Of a DNA stretch of 64,000 nucleotides, positions 35,092 through 43,604 are shown piece by piece. Position 1 is the stretch's first letter. Each line of letters opens with the position of its first letter. Source of the DNA: Rhodocyclaceae bacterium. Its GTDB lineage: Bacteria; Pseudomonadota; Gammaproteobacteria; Burkholderiales; Rhodocyclaceae. Under the pieces are notes generated by a model that did not search any database, was not told the origin of the DNA, and saw only the letters and a program-made list of their open reading frames with translations. The translations under genes were made by a program, and so were the position numbers. The stretch is taken from positions 62,001 to 126,000 of the forward strand of contig VBWA01000007.1 in the NCBI GenBank assembly GCA_006218025.1. Direction: 5' to 3'.

Positions 35092-37776
35092 TCACTTCAG
35101 CGCGTTGCCGACGATCTCGGCGACGCCCCGCGCCAGATCGTCGCAGGCGGCGATCCGTTCCAGCGCCGCCTGCGCATGCTGTCGGCGCACGGCATCGAAC
35201 TGGCGCCAGCGGTCGAAGCTGCGCGCCAGCCGCGCCGCGACCTGCGGGTTCATCGCCTGCAGTTCGATGATGACCTCGGCGGCCAAAGCGTAGCCGCTAC
35301 CGTCGGCGGCATGGAAATGGCGCGGGTTGGCGGCGCAGAAGCTGCGCAGCAGGGCATAGACCTTGTTCGGATTCTTCAGGTCGAAGGCCGGGTGCTGCAT
35401 CAGCTCACGCACCCGCGCCGTGGTCCCGGGCAGGCGCGAGGTCGCCTGCACCTGCAGCCACTTGTCGATCACCAGCGCTTCGCCCTGCCAGCGCGCATGG
35501 AACGCGGCGAGACTCTCGGCGCGCTCCGGCAGGTCGAGATTGGCCAGCAGGGACAAGGCGGCGATCACGTCGGTCATGTTGCCGCCCTGCTCGAGCTGCG
35601 TCAGCAGCCGCGACAGCACGGATACGCGGACATAGGCCTCGTCGCTGTCGGCCAGGTAGCCGAGGCACAGGTTGCGCAGAGCGCGGCGGCCGACCTGGAC
35701 ACCGTCCGGGGCATAAGCTTCGCTGGGCGCAAGCGCGGACCACACCGCCTCGAAAGCGGAACGCAAAGCCGTGGCGAGGTGGCGGCGCAGAGTGAGGCGG
35801 GCGCGGTGGATGGCTTCCGGGTCGATCACCTGGTCGCGTGCCGCCACCTCCTCGGCCAGCACCTGCTCGGCCGGCAGCATCAGCGCTTCGGCGGCGAGCG
35901 CCGCGTCTCCGCTCAGCCCGTCCTCGAGCACGCGGCGAACGGCGACGGCCAGGCTCGCGGGAATCCAGGCGTCGCCTTCGCCGCCGGCAGCGATGCCGGC
36001 CAGCAGCACGCGCGTCGCGAGGCGCTGCCCCGCTTCCCAGCGGTTGAACGGGTCCGAGTCGTGCGCCATCAGGTGGGCGAGCTCGGCATCGGACTGCTCG
36101 AAATCGAGGTGCACCGGCGCCGAGAAATTGCGCAGCAGCGAGGCGACCGGCACGGCCGGAATGTTCTCGAAAACGAAGCTTTGCGTGGTCGCGGTCAGCG
36201 ACAGCACGCGCGTACCTTCCGGCAGCGCATCGCTGCCGTCGGGCAGCACCAGACCGAGCGCCACCGGGATATGCAGCGGGCCTTTGTCGATCGCCATTCC
36301 GGCCTCAGCGAGGCGCTGCTCGTAGGCGGTCGGCTCCAGCGACTGCGTCAGCGCCAGCGTGTAGCGTTTGGCCGCCGCGTCGTAACTACCCGCGGCCTTC
36401 AGGTGCGGTGTACCGGCCCGTGCGTACCAGCGGCGGAACTGGGCGAGATCCACTCCCGAGGCGTCCTGCATCGCGGCGACGAAATCGTCGCAGGTCACGG
36501 CCTGCCCGTCGTGGCGCTGAAAGTAGAGGTCCATGCCCTTGCGGAACCCGTCGCGACCGAGCAGCGTGTGGATCATGCGTACGACTTCGGCGCCTTTTTC
36601 GTACACCGTCGCGGTGTAGAAATTGTTGATCTCGGCGTAGGACGCGGGGCGGATCGGATGCGCCATGGGGCCGGCATCCTCAGGGAACTGGCCCATGCGC
36701 AGGCCGCGCACTTCCTGGATGCGCGTCACGGCGCGCGAATGCACGTCGGCGCCGAATTCCTGGTCGCGAAACACCGTGAGGCCTTCCTTGAGCGAGAGCT
36801 GGAACCAGTCGCGGCAGGTGACGCGGTTGCCGGTCCAGTTGTGGAAGTACTCGTGGGCGACGACGCGGTCGATGTTCTGGTAGTCCATGTCGGTCGCGGT
36901 ATCGGGGCGGGCCAGCACGTACTTGGTGTTGAAGATGTTGAGACCCTTGTTCTCCATCGCCCCCATGTTGAAATCGCCGACCGCAACGATCATGTAGTGG
37001 TCGAGATCCATTTCGAGGCCGAAGCGCTGCTCGTCCCAGGCCATGGCCTTCTTCAGCGCCGCCATGGCGTGGCCGCACTGGTCGAGCTTGCCGGGCTCGA
37101 CATAGACCGCGAGGCGCACCTTGCGCCCCGAGGCCGTGACGAAGCTGTCTTCGAACACGTCGAGCTTCGCCGCGACAAGAGCGAACAGATAGGCCGGCTT
37201 GGCGTAGGGATCTTCCCAGCGCGCCCAGTGGCGCGCGGCGTCGTGCTCGCTGACGCCCGAGGCGACGAGGTTGCCGTTGCTCAGGAGCTGCGGGAAGCGC
37301 TCGCGCTCGGCCTCGACGGTGCAGGTGTAGCGCGACATGACGTCGGGCCGGTCGGGGAAGAAGGTGATGCGGCGGAAGCCCTCGGCTTCGCACTGGGTGA
37401 AGTAGCCATCCTGCGAACGGTAGAGGCCGGAGAGTTGGGTATTGCGATCGGGCTCGTTGCGCACCACGGTTTCGAGCACGAAGGCATCGGGCAATGGCGC
37501 GGAATCGACGCCGAAGATGCTCAGCATGTCGTCGGCCAGCGTGTAGCGCGAGGGCGCCAGGGCGGTGCCGTCGAGGCCGACGGCGCGCAGGGAAAGTTCC
37601 TCGCCGTGCAGCACCAGGGCGCCGCCGGGGCCGCGCGGATTGCGCTTGCAAGAAAGCCGGGCGCGGACTTCGGCGTAGCCTTCGTGAATCGCGACATGGA
37701 GATCGACCGTATCGACCAGCCAGGCCGGCGGCGTGTAGTCCTTCAGGTAAATGGCGTGCGGTGTTTCGGTGCGCAT
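35092..37776 (-). CDS. pepN: Aminopeptidase N (M1 family)
   Basis: Broad-specificity zinc aminopeptidase, 894 residues, cytosolic. It has the exopeptidase motif GAMENKG (substrate N-terminus recognition), the zinc site VVAHEYFHNW, and the third ligand Glu in SLKEGLTVFRDQEF. C-terminal helical domain as in E. coli PepN. ATG 37776 (MRTETPHAIYLKDY) is the family start; the upstream in-frame start at 37824 adds 16 residues with no support. Confidence 0.97.
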   Translation of the reverse strand: MRTETPHAIYLKDYTPPAWLVDTVDLHVAIHEGYAEVRARLSCKRNPRGPGGALVLHGEELSLRAVGLDGTALAPSRYTLADDMLSIFGVDSAPLPDAFVLETVVRNEPDRNTQLSGLYRSQDGYFTQCEAEGFRRITFFPDRPDVMSRYTCTVEAERERFPQLLSNGNLVASGVSEHDAARHWARWEDPYAKPAYLFALVAAKLDVFEDSFVTASGRKVRLAVYVEPGKLDQCGHAMAALKKAMAWDEQRFGLEMDLDHYMIVAVGDFNMGAMENKGLNIFNTKYVLARPDTATDMDYQNIDRVVAHEYFHNWTGNRVTCRDWFQLSLKEGLTVFRDQEFGADVHSRAVTRIQEVRGLRMGQFPEDAGPMAHPIRPASYAEINNFYTATVYEKGAEVVRMIHTLLGRDGFRKGMDLYFQRHDGQAVTCDDFVAAMQDASGVDLAQFRRWYARAGTPHLKAAGSYDAAAKRYTLALTQSLEPTAYEQRLAEAGMAIDKGPLHIPVALGLVLPDGSDALPEGTRVLSLTATTQSFVFENIPAVPVASLLRNFSAPVHLDFEQSDAELAHLMAHDSDPFNRWEAGQRLATRVLLAGIAAGGEGDAWIPASLAVAVRRVLEDGLSGDAALAAEALMLPAEQVLAEEVAARDQVIDPEAIHRARLTLRRHLATALRSAFEAVWSALAPSEAYAPDGVQVGRRALRNLCLGYLADSDEAYVRVSVLSRLLTQLEQGGNMTDVIAALSLLANLDLPERAESLAAFHARWQGEALVIDKWLQVQATSRLPGTTARVRELMQHPAFDLKNPNKVYALLRSFCAANPRHFHAADGSGYALAAEVIIELQAMNPQVAARLARSFDRWRQFDAVRRQHAQAALERIAACDDLARGVAEIVGNALK

Positions 37777-37994
37777 GAGCAATTCCTGGAGAGCGTTGGA
37801 TACGGCGTGAACAACGCCGGGCACAGAGCGTATCAGACGCGGCGGCTTCGCCCAAAGTTCCGGCCCAGAAGTTCCGCAGGACGCAGAGCGCTGGCGCTGG
37901 CGCTACGGCACCGAAGACTCCGAAAACCGGCAGCAGCCGCACTGCGACCGATCTGTGCGATGATTCACCCCATAGTCAAACGGCATCGGAGCCC

Positions 37995-38298
37995 ATGGCA
38001 CAGCCGGAACAACAAGCACGGGAGGAAATCGACCGCCTGCTGAAGGCCGCAGGCTGGAGCGTGTGCGACCTCGCCGAGGCCAACATCCCTGCCACGCGCG
38101 GCGTCGCCCTGCGTGAATTCCCGCTCGAAACCGGCTTCGAGTTCCAGTCGGGCCGCCACGGCCAAGGCCTGCCCGCCAACCTGCCGGCTTGGCACCAGCC
38201 GGCGCAGGGTAAAGCGGTAAGGACTCTCGAAAGCCATCCTGCCGCTGCGTCGGGTGTTCGTGCCGGAAGCGATCGAAGGGGCGGCGGAGTAAGCGGAC
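37995..38298 (+). pseudogene. hsdR: Remnant of type I restriction endonuclease subunit HsdR
   Basis: MAQPEQQAREEIDRLLKAAG and GVALREFPLETG match the very N-terminus of HsdR. Without the ~25 residues that normally hold the nuclease ADYLL motif, the frame jumps to FQSGRHGQGLPANLPAWHQP, a segment found a little further on in HsdR, and then leaves the family. A second short piece in another frame ends LPLRRVFVPEAIEGAAE at a stop at 38290; I could not place it. No hsdM or hsdS is in the window, so the system is dead and reduced to scraps. Confidence 0.7.
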
Positions 38299-38299
38299 C

Positions 38300-38980
38300 T
38301 TGAATATCCCCAACCCCGTCCACCTGTTCCACATCACAGCCATTGCCAACCTGCCGGCCATTTGCGCAGCAGGCGCCTTGCTATCGAAAAATGCCGGCGC
38401 GACAGCGGGTATCGATTATCAGAACATCGCCCATCAGGGAGCTCAGGGCGCCCGCGCCGGAAGGGCAGTGCCCAACCCTCCCGGCGGCGTGGTTCATGAC
38501 TACGTGCCGTTCTACTTTGCACCGCGTTCGCCCATGCTGGGTGCTATCGAGCAAGGGCGTGTGGTGAATTGCCTATGGCGCCAGCGTGACATCGTTCATT
38601 TGGAAACCACGGTCGAGCGTGTTGTGGTGGGGAACGTACCGTTCGTGTTCTATGACCGAAATGCGACGCTGGCCTTTGCCCGGCCGTTCACCGATCTGGC
38701 TCGCCTTGATGCGGTAGCGTGGGACTTGCTGACCGAGGCACCGACGCTGGATGGCTTCTGCAAGTATTGGCACAACAAGTTCAACGTCGAAAGATTTGCG
38801 GATCGCATGGAGCGCCGCCAGGCGGAGTTCCTGGTCCGCGACCGTGTGCCTCTCGACCGCCTTGTCCGAATCGGCGTAATGGACGAAAATTGCGCCGCTG
38901 CTGTGCGGACTCTCCTGGCTGATGGCGGCGTAGACTTACCGGTAGAAGTGAAGCCGGACTGGTATTTTCTCGGGCAATAG
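38300..38980 (+). CDS. darT: DarT-type DNA ADP-ribosyltransferase toxin
   Basis: 226 residues. DarT modifies thymidine in single-stranded DNA using NAD. N-terminal HLFHITAIANLPAI (NAD-binding His region), the middle YVPFYFAPRSPML, and the catalytic ERRQAEFLVRDRVPLD, whose Glu is the acidic catalytic residue of the family, are present. The start is probably TTG 38300; the ribosome site is weak. It is directly followed by the antidote gene darG (2 bases apart). DarTG systems are known toxin-antitoxin and anti-phage modules. Confidence 0.9.
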   Translation: MNIPNPVHLFHITAIANLPAICAAGALLSKNAGATAGIDYQNIAHQGAQGARAGRAVPNPPGGVVHDYVPFYFAPRSPMLGAIEQGRVVNCLWRQRDIVHLETTVERVVVGNVPFVFYDRNATLAFARPFTDLARLDAVAWDLLTEAPTLDGFCKYWHNKFNVERFADRMERRQAEFLVRDRVPLDRLVRIGVMDENCAAAVRTLLADGGVDLPVEVKPDWYFLGQ

Positions 38981-38982
38981 AC

Positions 38983-40023
38983 ATGAGCCTTACCCTCACT
39001 CACGGCAATTTGTTGAAGCAAGACGATGTCGACGCCATCGTCAACACGGTGAATTGCGTCGGCGTCATGGGCAAGGGCATCGCGCTCCAATTCCGCAACA
39101 AGTGGCCGGAGAATTTCCGCGCCTACGCGACGGCCTGCAAGGCGAAGCAGGTACGCCCCGGCCGGATGTTCGTGTTCGATTCGGGTGCGCTGGTAAAGCC
39201 CAATTTCATTATCAACTTCCCAACCAAGGATCATTGGCGCGGCAAGTCGCGCATCGAGTTCATCCACGATGGGCTGGTGGACCTGGTGGCGCAGATTCGT
39301 CGGCTGGGCATCCGTTCGATTGCGATTCCACCTTTGGGATGTGGCAATGGCGGGCTCGACTGGGCTGAAGTAAGGCCGCTGATCGAGTCCGCATTTGCTG
39401 CGCTACCCGAAGTCGAGGTGCGGCTGTTCCCGCCCGACGGGGCGCCAGACCCTAAGAGCATGGAAGTGCGAACTGAGCGCCCGCGAATGACTCCCGGCCG
39501 CGCTGCCGTGCTCACGGTGCTGGATACCTATCGCGCACTCGGCTACGGCTTGTCGAAGATCGAAGTACAGAAGCTCGCCTATTTCCTGCAAGAGGCAGGC
39601 GAAGCGCTGAACCTGCCGTTCGAGAAACATGCTTACGGCCCGTATTCCGACACTTTGCGCCATGTGCTCAACCGGATGGAAGGACATTTCATTCGCGGTC
39701 TCGGCGATGGCGTTTCTGAAGCCGAGATCGAACCTGTGCCCGAAGCCATGGCTGAAGCCGAGGCGTTTGTCGATGCACACGAGCACGAAGCACTGGCAGA
39801 ACGTGTACGGCATGTGGGCGATCTCATTGAGGGTTTTCAGTCGCCCTATGGCATGGAGTTGCTGGCCACCGTGCATTGGGTAGCCAAGTACGAAGGGGCG
39901 GCCACTCAAGAGCAGGCTCTTGCCGCAGTGCGTGGCTGGAATGCGCGCAAGAAGGCACTGATGGCACCGGAGCATGTCGCCGCGGCATGGAATCGGCTGG
40001 AACAGTCCGGCTGGCTGAACTGA
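38983..40023 (+). CDS. darG: DarG macrodomain antitoxin
   Basis: 346 residues. The N-terminal macrodomain (~1-155) carries VNTVNCVGVMGKGIALQF, the catalytic-Lys motif NFPTKDHWRG and IPPLGCGNGGLDW, and removes ADP-ribose from DNA. The C-terminal half (IEVQKLAYFLQEAGE ... YGPYSDTLRHVLNRMEGH) is the DarG-specific domain of SocA/Panacea-like type, which neutralises DarT by binding. The pairing and length are canonical. Confidence 0.92.
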   Translation: MSLTLTHGNLLKQDDVDAIVNTVNCVGVMGKGIALQFRNKWPENFRAYATACKAKQVRPGRMFVFDSGALVKPNFIINFPTKDHWRGKSRIEFIHDGLVDLVAQIRRLGIRSIAIPPLGCGNGGLDWAEVRPLIESAFAALPEVEVRLFPPDGAPDPKSMEVRTERPRMTPGRAAVLTVLDTYRALGYGLSKIEVQKLAYFLQEAGEALNLPFEKHAYGPYSDTLRHVLNRMEGHFIRGLGDGVSEAEIEPVPEAMAEAEAFVDAHEHEALAERVRHVGDLIEGFQSPYGMELLATVHWVAKYEGAATQEQALAAVRGWNARKKALMAPEHVAAAWNRLEQSGWLN

Positions 40024-40031
40024 ATTGGATC

Positions 40032-40517
40032 ATGGCTAAAACAACATCGCTCTACACCTTCGGCTACGAGGGCCTGACCCTTGAAGCCTTCATCGCCCGT
40101 CTGAAAGAAACCGGCATTCGCACGATCATCGACGTGCGCGAACTGCCTTTGTCGCGGAAAAAGGGCTTTTCGAAGCGGGCATTCGCCGAGGCCCTTCACG
40201 GCAATGGCATCGCCTACGCACACATGCCGGCCCTGGGTTGCCCGAAGACCATACGTGACGCCTACCGCGAGGACGGCAATTGGTCGGCCTATACCCGCAA
40301 GTTCATGGCCTATCTGGGTCAGCAAAGCGGCGCCATTGCGGAGGTGGCAAAGTTGGCCCGCGCCACCTCGGCCTGTCTGGTGTGCTTCGAGGCCGACTTC
40401 AACTATTGCCACCGCAGCATGGTGGCTCGGGCCGCCGCCTATGCCGGCGGGCCGGCTGTGGTGCATCTGACGGCTAGAACAGCGATACCTGAAGTTCCTG
40501 CCAAGGCCGCTGCTTAG
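40032..40517 (+). CDS. DUF488 family protein
   Basis: 161 residues beginning TSLYTFGYEGLTLEAFIARL, with IIDVRELPLSRKKGFSK and the C-terminal ACLVCFEADFNYCHRSMVA, whose Cys and CHR motifs are typical of DUF488. The biochemical role is unknown, but DUF488 proteins are frequent in defence islands. It starts 8 bases after darG, so it may be in the darTG transcript. Its 3' end overlaps the convergent neighbour by 44 bases. Confidence 0.85.
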   Translation: MAKTTSLYTFGYEGLTLEAFIARLKETGIRTIIDVRELPLSRKKGFSKRAFAEALHGNGIAYAHMPALGCPKTIRDAYREDGNWSAYTRKFMAYLGQQSGAIAEVAKLARATSACLVCFEADFNYCHRSMVARAAAYAGGPAVVHLTARTAIPEVPAKAAA

Positions 40518-41301
40518 GCGGGTAGATCAGGCTGACGATCAGCCACTTGTCGGGAAAGCGATGGATGGTGCCCATCAGGAAAATCAAGTCCTGGGCCGGT
40601 AGATAGCTTTCGAGCTTTTCGCGGAAAGGCTTTTCCCAGCCCGCACCATGTCGCCGATGCACATTCCAATACAGGGCTCCGATTTCCCAATCCACGATCT
40701 TGTGTCGGCGCTCGACCGGGCCTTCGGGAGTCTCGCATTCGTAGCAATAGTGGAAGTCGTCGGGCAATTTTCGTAGCTGGGCAACGCTACCCTTGTCGGT
40801 GTCGTCGAAAAGGTCCTCCTGCTGTTGCAGGCGTATGAGCTTGGCTTTTTCCTCGTCGGTCCAAGTGGGGCTGGCAACGGGAGTTATGTCCAGCCGAACG
40901 ATGCGGCTCGGGCGCAGCAGGGCCAACGTTGTTCCTTCCGCTTGCCTGGCGCTTTCGACATCGGCAAAGCTCGGAAAAACGGGCAACTTGTCCAGCCACG
41001 GCCTGCGGGCGAGCCACTTATTGTCGGGCGGTAGCTCGCGGTCATCGCAACCGATGGTGTCCACGTAAAGCTTGTGGCTTTCGGGGCGGTGATCGTTACG
41101 GGATTTTTCAAGACGGGCCGTGATCCATTGCCATTTCTTGAACTGCTGCTCGTCCCCGATCAGGCGGAAGGGCACCGGGTAGAGTCTGATCAGTTTGCCG
41201 TCTTCGTCCATTCCCGCGACACATGATGTTTCGGCGTACTTTGCGCTTGGCGAAGGGTAAGTCTTGCAGAGAATCAAGATGCGGCGCTCACTTGAAGTCA
41301 T
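40474..41301 (-). CDS. Unknown protein convergent with the DUF488 gene
   Basis: 275 residues, not recognised by name. The N-terminus RRILILCKTYPSPSAKYAETSCVAG and a conserved-looking IRLYPVPFRLI suggest a domain of the type that often accompanies DUF488 proteins. The centre is rich in charged residues (DEEKAKLIRLQQQEDLFDD) and the C-terminus is FPDKWLIVSLIYPPKQ. No signal peptide or membrane helix. A function coupled to the DUF488 protein is inferred only from position. Confidence 0.65.
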   Translation of the reverse strand: MTSSERRILILCKTYPSPSAKYAETSCVAGMDEDGKLIRLYPVPFRLIGDEQQFKKWQWITARLEKSRNDHRPESHKLYVDTIGCDDRELPPDNKWLARRPWLDKLPVFPSFADVESARQAEGTTLALLRPSRIVRLDITPVASPTWTDEEKAKLIRLQQQEDLFDDTDKGSVAQLRKLPDDFHYCYECETPEGPVERRHKIVDWEIGALYWNVHRRHGAGWEKPFREKLESYLPAQDLIFLMGTIHRFPDKWLIVSLIYPPKQRPWQELQVSLF

Positions 41302-41457
41302 GGCTATCCCTTTACACTAGAATGCTTCTGGAATTATGTCATTTAAGAGCGGCGATAAGGGCGAGTTTCTTAAGTTAGCAATTCCACCAGCGCGGCATCT
41401 CGCAGCTTTGACGAGTGTTCGCAATTGAGGCAATCGAAGGCGTTTCGGACTAAATAT

Positions 41458-42273
41458 ATGGCACGCAAAAAGCAAAGTACCGCAGAAGACCTGTTCGACC
41501 TCGTCGCCATGCTGCCCTGGTGGGCGGGAGTGGCTCTTGCAGTCGTGGCTTACGTCTGGTTGCACCAAATCGCCGTGGCGCCAACGCCGACTCTTGGCAC
41601 TACGGCGCAGATGGGGTCGTTCGTCGCCGGTCAATTCGGCAAGACTCTGGCGATGTTCGGCCAGTATCTCTTACCCTTCATCTGTCTTTTCGGCGCCGCT
41701 GCCTCGGCATACGGTCGCGCCCGGCGTGGTCGGCTGCTGGCGGATGTAACGCAGAACCTCGCGGCGGGCGCGCTCGACGGCATGACCTGGAACGAGTTCG
41801 AACTGCTGGTGGGCGAGGCTTTCCGCCACCGGGGCTACGCGGTGACCGAAACCGGCGGTGGCGGCGCGGATGGCGGTGTCGATCTGGAACTCGGCAAGGG
41901 CGGCGAGCGTTTCCTCGTGCAATGCAAGCAATGGAAAGCCTTCAAGGTCGGTGTGTCCACGGTGCGCGAGTTGTACGGGGTGATGGCGGCGCGCGGCGCG
42001 GCGGGTGGCTTTGTCGTGACCTCGGGGCAATTTACGGCCGATGCGGAGGAGTTTGCGGCAGGACGCAACATTACCCTGATCGACGGCCCGGTATTGCGTA
42101 CATTGATCGGCGGCGTTCAGTCAATCCCGGCGGCGAAGCAATCCGGGGGGCCGGCCTGCCCGCAGTGCGGCAGCGGCATGGTGCGCCGTACCGCCAAGCG
42201 TGGTACGAACGCAGGCGGGAGCTTCTGGGGTTGCTCGAAGTATCCGGCATGCAGGGGTGTGCGGGATATTTGA
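41458..42273 (+). CDS. Membrane-anchored Mrr-type restriction endonuclease with C4 zinc finger
   Basis: 271 residues. Two hydrophobic helices (residues ~18-40 and ~62-85) come first, then a PD-(D/E)xK nuclease of the Mrr family: MTWNEFELLVGEAFRHRGY, GGADGGVDLEL and FLVQCKQWK supply the Asp, Gln-x-Lys signature (DxxL, QxK). The C-terminus CPQCGSGMVRRTAK...FWGCSKYPACRG is a topoisomerase-type zinc finger, suggesting DNA binding. Expected to cut modified or foreign DNA at the membrane. Confidence 0.85.
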   Translation: MARKKQSTAEDLFDLVAMLPWWAGVALAVVAYVWLHQIAVAPTPTLGTTAQMGSFVAGQFGKTLAMFGQYLLPFICLFGAAASAYGRARRGRLLADVTQNLAAGALDGMTWNEFELLVGEAFRHRGYAVTETGGGGADGGVDLELGKGGERFLVQCKQWKAFKVGVSTVRELYGVMAARGAAGGFVVTSGQFTADAEEFAAGRNITLIDGPVLRTLIGGVQSIPAAKQSGGPACPQCGSGMVRRTAKRGTNAGGSFWGCSKYPACRGVRDI

Positions 42274-42294
42274 GGTGGAGGGTGAAGGAGTAAT

Positions 42295-42321
42295 CGCCGT
42301 CCCGCCAGCGCCGACTTTCAG
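42295..42321 (-). repeat. 27-bp dispersed repeat copy
   Basis: On the minus strand CTGAAAGTCGGCGCT then GGCGGGACGGCG. It lies 22 bases after the stop of the Mrr gene, so it is transcribed 3' of that gene in the common orientation. Confidence 0.8.
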
Positions 42322-42389
42322 GGCTTGAACCCCCTTGCCATATGTTCTCATTATTGCTACATTTGAAGCAACTTTGAGAACAACCTGAT

Positions 42390-43001
42390 ATGTCATCCCT
42401 GTCACTCGCCACTCACTTGCTGGGAGGAACCCGATCCGCGGTGCTGGCAGCCTTGCTGTTGCACCCCGAGGCCGCACTCCATGTGCGCGAACTGGCGCGC
42501 ATCACCGGCGCCTCGCCGGGATCGCTGCATCGCGAGCTGCGGGCGCTGACGGAGATTGGCCTGCTGCTGCGACAGGAGACGGGGCGCCAAGTTCATTACC
42601 GGGCGAATACCGCCTGTCCCGTGTTCGAGGAACTGGCCGGACTTTTGCGCAAGACACTAGGCGTTGCCGATGTGCTGCGCGAGGCGTTGGCGCCGCTCGC
42701 CGATCAGATATCCCTGGCCTTCGTTTATGGGTCGGTGGCGGCAGGGCGCGAGGGGCCGCGCAGCGACGTGGATGTGATGGTCCTGGGCCGCGCCAGTTTC
42801 GGCGCCGTGGTGAAGGCGCTGGCGCCGACCCAGGAGATTCTGCGGCGCGATGTCAATGCCACCGTGATGAAGCCCGCTGATTTTGCGCGCAAGCGGTCGG
42901 CAGGTGACGGCTTCGTGGTCGGCGTACTTCGTGAATCGAAGATCTGGCTGATGGGTAACGACCATGACCTTGCAGAACCTGCTCAAGATAGGCCGGCTTA
43001 A
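42390..43001 (+). CDS. MNT-type nucleotidyltransferase with N-terminal winged helix (antitoxin)
   Basis: 203 residues. Residues 1-80 form an ArsR-like helix-turn-helix (HVRELARITGASPGSLHREL, LTEIGLLLRQETGRQVHY). Residues ~105-190 are a minimal nucleotidyltransferase with the motif FVYGSVAAGREGPRSDVDVM, holding both metal Asp residues. Together with the overlapping HEPN gene this is a HEPN-MNT toxin-antitoxin module; the enzyme is expected to modify (AMPylate) and silence the HEPN RNase. The fused HTH would let it autoregulate. It overlaps the next gene by 38 bases. Confidence 0.85.
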   Translation: MSSLSLATHLLGGTRSAVLAALLLHPEAALHVRELARITGASPGSLHRELRALTEIGLLLRQETGRQVHYRANTACPVFEELAGLLRKTLGVADVLREALAPLADQISLAFVYGSVAAGREGPRSDVDVMVLGRASFGAVVKALAPTQEILRRDVNATVMKPADFARKRSAGDGFVVGVLRESKIWLMGNDHDLAEPAQDRPA

Positions 43002-43404
43002 GCCGCATGCGCCGACGGCGCAGGAAATCCAGCGCCTGCTGGCGGCAGCGGAGCGCAACCTTGCGGATGCGCGAGCCGAAATCATCAGCGACGAAACACG
43101 CTTCGATGCCGCCTACAAGGCCATCATGCAACTGGCACTAATCGCGATGATGGCGAGCGGCTATCGGCCATCGACCAATGAACCCGGACATCACCAGACA
43201 ATGATCCAGTCCTTGCGGTTGACACTGGGTTTGCCCAACACGACATGGGTGGTGCTGGATGCCTTGCGCCGCAAACGCAACGTCAACGATTACCAGGGTG
43301 ACCCGATCGAGTCCGAAGCCGTGAGCGAGTGCATTGCGCAGGCGACTGCCTTGCTGGTGACGACGCGCCGCTGGCTTGCGGAACACCATCCGGAATATCT
43401 GTAG
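42964..43404 (+). CDS. HEPN-domain protein (probable RNase toxin)
   Basis: 146 residues, all helical. It has the expected HEPN arrangement with a late motif DALRRKRNVNDYQGD. The Arg and Asn of the R-x4-6-H RNase motif are there, but the His position is occupied by Asp/Tyr, so either a different residue serves or the enzyme is a variant. ATG 42964 lies within the 3' end of the nucleotidyltransferase gene, in another frame. The pair is the second toxin system in this island. Confidence 0.78.
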   Translation: MTLQNLLKIGRLKPHAPTAQEIQRLLAAAERNLADARAEIISDETRFDAAYKAIMQLALIAMMASGYRPSTNEPGHHQTMIQSLRLTLGLPNTTWVVLDALRRKRNVNDYQGDPIESEAVSECIAQATALLVTTRRWLAEHHPEYL

Positions 43405-43477
43405 CGCTATCCATTAACGCTTCCACCCTGGTCCAGAAACTCTGGAACTGCTGCACTATGCTGCCAGGGCCTCATGC

Positions 43478-43504
43478 CGCCGTACCGCCAGCGCCGACTT
43501 TCGC
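43478..43504 (-). repeat. 27-bp dispersed repeat copy
   Basis: On the minus strand GCGAAAGTCGGCGCT then GGCGGTACGGCG. It lies 74 bases after the HEPN stop and overlaps the first bases of the palindromic operator of the next module. Confidence 0.8.
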
Positions 43505-43580
43505 TATTCGCGAATAGCGAATGGCAGCAGAAAAACATTGACAATACACTGTTTATAAATTACTTTCGCTTTTCGCGAAA
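43500..43580 (+). promoter_or_regulatory. Promoter and twin palindromic operators of the wHTH/AbiEii module
   Basis: A perfect 22-bp palindrome at 43500-43521 (half-site TTCGCTATTCG) and a second inverted repeat at 43564-43580 (TTTCGC-TTTTC-GCGAAA) share the core TTCGCGAA. Between them TTGACA at 43538-43543 is 17 bases before TACTTT (43561-43566), a plausible -35/-10. The module's wHTH protein probably binds here and represses. Confidence 0.75.
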
Positions 43581-43604
43581 CAAGAATACAAGCTGCAATC
43601 CACT

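Noticed and set aside
35062-38043. Long open frame of ~990 codons on the plus strand over pepN
   Set aside because: It is the antisense shadow of pepN, created by high GC; His/Arg/Gln-rich, no motif.
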